A stretch of DNA of 64,000 bases, from the NCBI GenBank assembly GCA_037178625.1, contig CM074132.1, positions 744,001-808,000 of the forward strand. Direction: 5' to 3'. The DNA is from Skeletonema tropicum (lineage: Eukaryota; Bacillariophyta; Thalassiosirophyceae; Thalassiosirales; Thalassiosiraceae). The notes under the pieces are model-generated. The model saw nothing but the letters and a program-made list of their open reading frames with translations, did no database searches and was not told the DNA's origin. Shown here piece by piece: positions 62,006 through 64,000 of the stretch (its first letter is position 1; each line of letters starts with the position of its first letter). The position numbers were made by a program, and so were the translations under genes.

Positions 62006-62640
62006 GATTATGATGTGATGACTTTTTTGGTCTTATGAATCAGGTCTTTTGGCGAGCTGTTCTGGTTTTGTAACAGCGTTGCAGCAGAGAGAGGGAGATA
62101 GAGAGTTGCATACAATAACCAACTAACATATGCAGTGTCATTACAAACCCTTGCTTAGGCTACACAATAATAAATCAACGCAGTGTTTTTATCAAACCCG
62201 GAACTATTGCCCTAAAGTATGTTCATGTATCATAATATCATGTAGGCCCTTCTCAATCACGATCGCCGTGGCGGTCGTAAGTCCCCGTTGCGTTTGCAAG
62301 CAGCTGTTCGGAGGTAGGTAAAATTGTATGTAAAGTAGCGCGGAGTTGTAGCGAAGGTAAAGTTGCAGTGACAAAAATGACCTCGGTGTTCCCATCGCTA
62401 TCGTGTCAATCAACAAGCCCGGAAAAGACTGCATGATGGACAATGACCTTTTCTAGAGTGCCGGGCGGAGACTTCTTGAAGTGGTGTTGGAGACATTTTA
62501 TACGACCATCCAATCACGATCGGAGGATCTTTTTGTCTTTTCTCGATTGAGTTGCATCTAGTACCGGTCATTTAGATTTTGAGAAAAGGATCCGGTTCGG
62601 TTGCGGCACAGGGCCAGAAGAAGTAAGTATAAGTACTTAG
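62006..62640. other. Intergenic, nothing recognised
   Basis: Upstream of the Cys-rich membrane-protein gene. Short frames only. Confidence 0.5.
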
Positions 62641-62654
62641 AAGGCCGTGTCCCT

Positions 62655-63075
62655 CTAGAGAGAGCTTGCTTGGCCAGAGCATTATCAATGATCGTTGCAG
62701 AAGCAGTATATGTGCAACGCAACAGCGACGCAACGGCTCAATAATCTTATTTGAAAGATGTATAATCAAAGGCTTAGCGACGATGTGGTGTCGTCAGCTG
62801 ACTTCGAAGCTATGCAAAGGGTACTCCGTGGAATATCTATTAATGATCACCAAGAACCATTTTCCACTGTGATGGATGAGAAAATGAAATTCATGTCTCT
62901 CTCTCGTTGATTCAGAGGACATTGGAAACGCATACTTAAGGTAGTTCTTGCAAACTTCTGATCAACACTGGCCCTATTGACCAAAGGAAAATGGTAAAGG
63001 TACCAAAACTGCTCAAGTTACATACATCTGTGAGCACCAGCTTTGCAGCTACTTCTGTAACCACATCATTGCTCT
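62655..63075 (+). pseudogene. Degenerate gene fragment, first copy
   Basis: Shares long stretches with 63480-64000: GATGTGGTGTCGTCAGCTGACTTCGAAGCTATGCA, CCATTTTCCACTGTGATGGATGAGAAAATGAAAT, ACGCATACTTAAGGTAGTTCTTGCAAACTTCT and CAGCTACTTCTGTAACCACAT. The frame is interrupted by several stops. The copy lacks about 150 bases present in the second copy. Original product unknown. Confidence 0.6.
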
Positions 63076-63203
63076 TGTCTGGACAAGATTACAAAAAGGT
63101 TCATCCAACATCCAAGAGGTCAAATCTTTGTGGCAAGGAACTGATGTGTATTATGGAGTGAAAACATGGATTAAGTTAGGTTTGACGTTCTTTCCACGTG
63201 TAA

Positions 63204-63276
63204 GCTCCGTTAGCTCAGTTGGTAGAGCGCAGGTCTCATAATCCTGAGGTCGTGAGTTCGATCCTCACATGGAGCA
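63204..63276 (+). tRNA. tRNA-Met (CAU), elongator type
   Basis: 73 bases fold as a standard cloverleaf: acceptor GCTCCGT with ATGGAGC and discriminator A, D-arm TAGCTCAGTTGGTAGAGC, anticodon stem CAGGT...TCCTG with loop CTCATAA (anticodon CAT), T-arm with TTCGATC. The normal TTC in the T-loop and a G1-C72 pair argue for the elongator rather than the initiator. No intron. Internal A and B boxes are intact and a TTTTATTTTG run begins about 10 bases downstream, suitable for polymerase III termination. It lies between the two copies of the degenerate fragment. Confidence 0.93.
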
Positions 63277-63283
63277 GCGCGAG

Positions 63284-63298
63284 AAACTTTTATTTTGT
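63284..63298 (+). terminator. Probable polymerase III terminator of tRNA-Met
   Basis: ACTTTTATTTTGTTC contains a T4 run just after the mature 3' end. Confidence 0.6.
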
Positions 63299-63479
63299 TC
63301 CCCTACTATCAACAAGCCCTACCTTTTGATCAGGCGGCTGTTGTAATCAATCTTTCATGTGTGGTTGTAATCTGGAGATCCATGTAGAAATAGTGATCCG
63401 GTTCGGTTGGTGCAGGGCCATCAATTGCCATTAGCTTGGTGTCTCCAGTTTCTTTCTTGACAATGATCGGTCCCCATAA

Positions 63480-64000
63480 TGCTTGACCAGAGCATTTCAA
63501 AGACCGTTGCAGAAGCAGAGTAGATTGCAACAGCTACATAGAGGCTCTCAATGTTATTTGAAAGATATACAACAGAGGCTTATTCATGTGATGTGGTGTC
63601 GTCAGCTGACTTCGAAGCTATGCAGAGGGTTTCTGGAATATCTAATATTACTTATCTGCAAAAACCATTTTCCACTGTGATGGATGAGAAAATGAAATAC
63701 AGGGTGGCTCTTGCTGATTTAGAGGACATGGTGAGAACGACATACATATTTTCTTGCCCTTCCCTTCAAGTTCCTGAATATGTCAGGAGAACGTCCATAT
63801 GGAATGGATCATATCCCACTATGTATCTGAAGGAATAAGATGCCTAAGTACTGCGTGTGAGACTTCCAAACGCATACTTAAGGTAGTTCTTGCAAACTTC
63901 TAACCAACAATGGCCTTATCGACCAAAGGAAAAATTAAACGTACCAAAACTGCTTCATACATCTGTGAGCACAAGCTTTGCAGCTACTTCTGTAACCACA
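63480..64000 (+). pseudogene. Degenerate gene fragment, second copy, runs off the window
   Basis: Second copy of the sequence at 62655-63075. It keeps an open stretch at 63551-63838 (SSADFEAMQRVSGIS, KPFSTVMDEKMKYRVALADLE) before a stop, followed by the same non-coding-looking tail that continues past the window end. Whether a functional parent gene lies beyond 64000 cannot be seen. Confidence 0.5.

Overview
This is a eukaryotic nuclear window that looks like a diatom, probably a centric diatom of the Thalassiosira/Skeletonema/Cyclotella type. The reasons are short spliceosomal introns (about 40-190 bp) with GTAAGT/GTGAGT donors and AG acceptors, dense gene order on both strands with short convergent gaps, a lineage-type expanded F-box/Cys-rich gene family, many single-exon genes with long low-complexity tails, and one nuclear tRNA-Met with a downstream T-run. 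Organism identity is inference; no marker gene settles it.

Layout. 1-1.8 kb: fold-back repeat and empty sequence. 1.8-3.0 kb: an unrecognised 397-residue gene. 3.08-8.77 kb: a 5.7-kb element bounded by long interrupted inverted repeats. It carries a broken DD34E (Tc1/mariner-IS630 superfamily) transposase, a broken accessory reading frame that converges on it, a nested palindrome-rich MITE, G/C-run tandem repeats and an OTU-like gene. 9.2-16.8 kb: an F-box/Cys-rich pseudogene split by a 307-bp SINE-like insertion with 10-bp target duplication, a PDZ+LysM gene, a 664-residue secretory-type protein and the intact F-box/Cys-rich paralogue. 17-22.4 kb: a secreted PAN/apple-domain gene and weak fragments. 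22.7-29.6 kb: a tyrosine-recombinase element whose two pairs of identical repeats are arranged as in DIRS/Ngaro/PAT retroelements, but with no recognisable reverse transcriptase. 30.4-32.0 kb: a third, frameshifted F-box/Cys-rich copy. 32-40.5 kb: a 701-residue TPR-like gene and a 12-exon, 1,250-residue extracellular-type gene. 40.5-43.4 kb: repeats only. 43.4-45.5 kb: a WD40 protein best read as ERCC8/CSA. 45.66-49.48 kb: a 184-bp satellite, interrupted by a second fold-back element. 49.6-57.1 kb: a RAP-domain gene, a two-exon DDX10/Dbp4 RNA helicase, and a divergently transcribed two-exon multispanning membrane protein. 57.7-62.0 kb: a TVP38/TMEM64 (VTT-domain) protein converging with a single-pass Cys-rich surface protein. 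62.6-64 kb: a duplicated degenerate gene fragment flanking the tRNA-Met.

The cellular genes do not form one pathway: ribosome biogenesis (Dbp4), transcription-coupled repair (ERCC8), membrane trafficking (VTT protein), organelle RNA metabolism (RAP), and several surface or secreted proteins of unknown role. The mobile and repetitive half shows nested insertion and gene family decay. Three exon models (12 exons, 1,250 codons; 2 exons, 823 codons; 2 exons, 1,223 codons) were checked by hand: every junction has GT-AG and the summed exon lengths are exact multiples of three.
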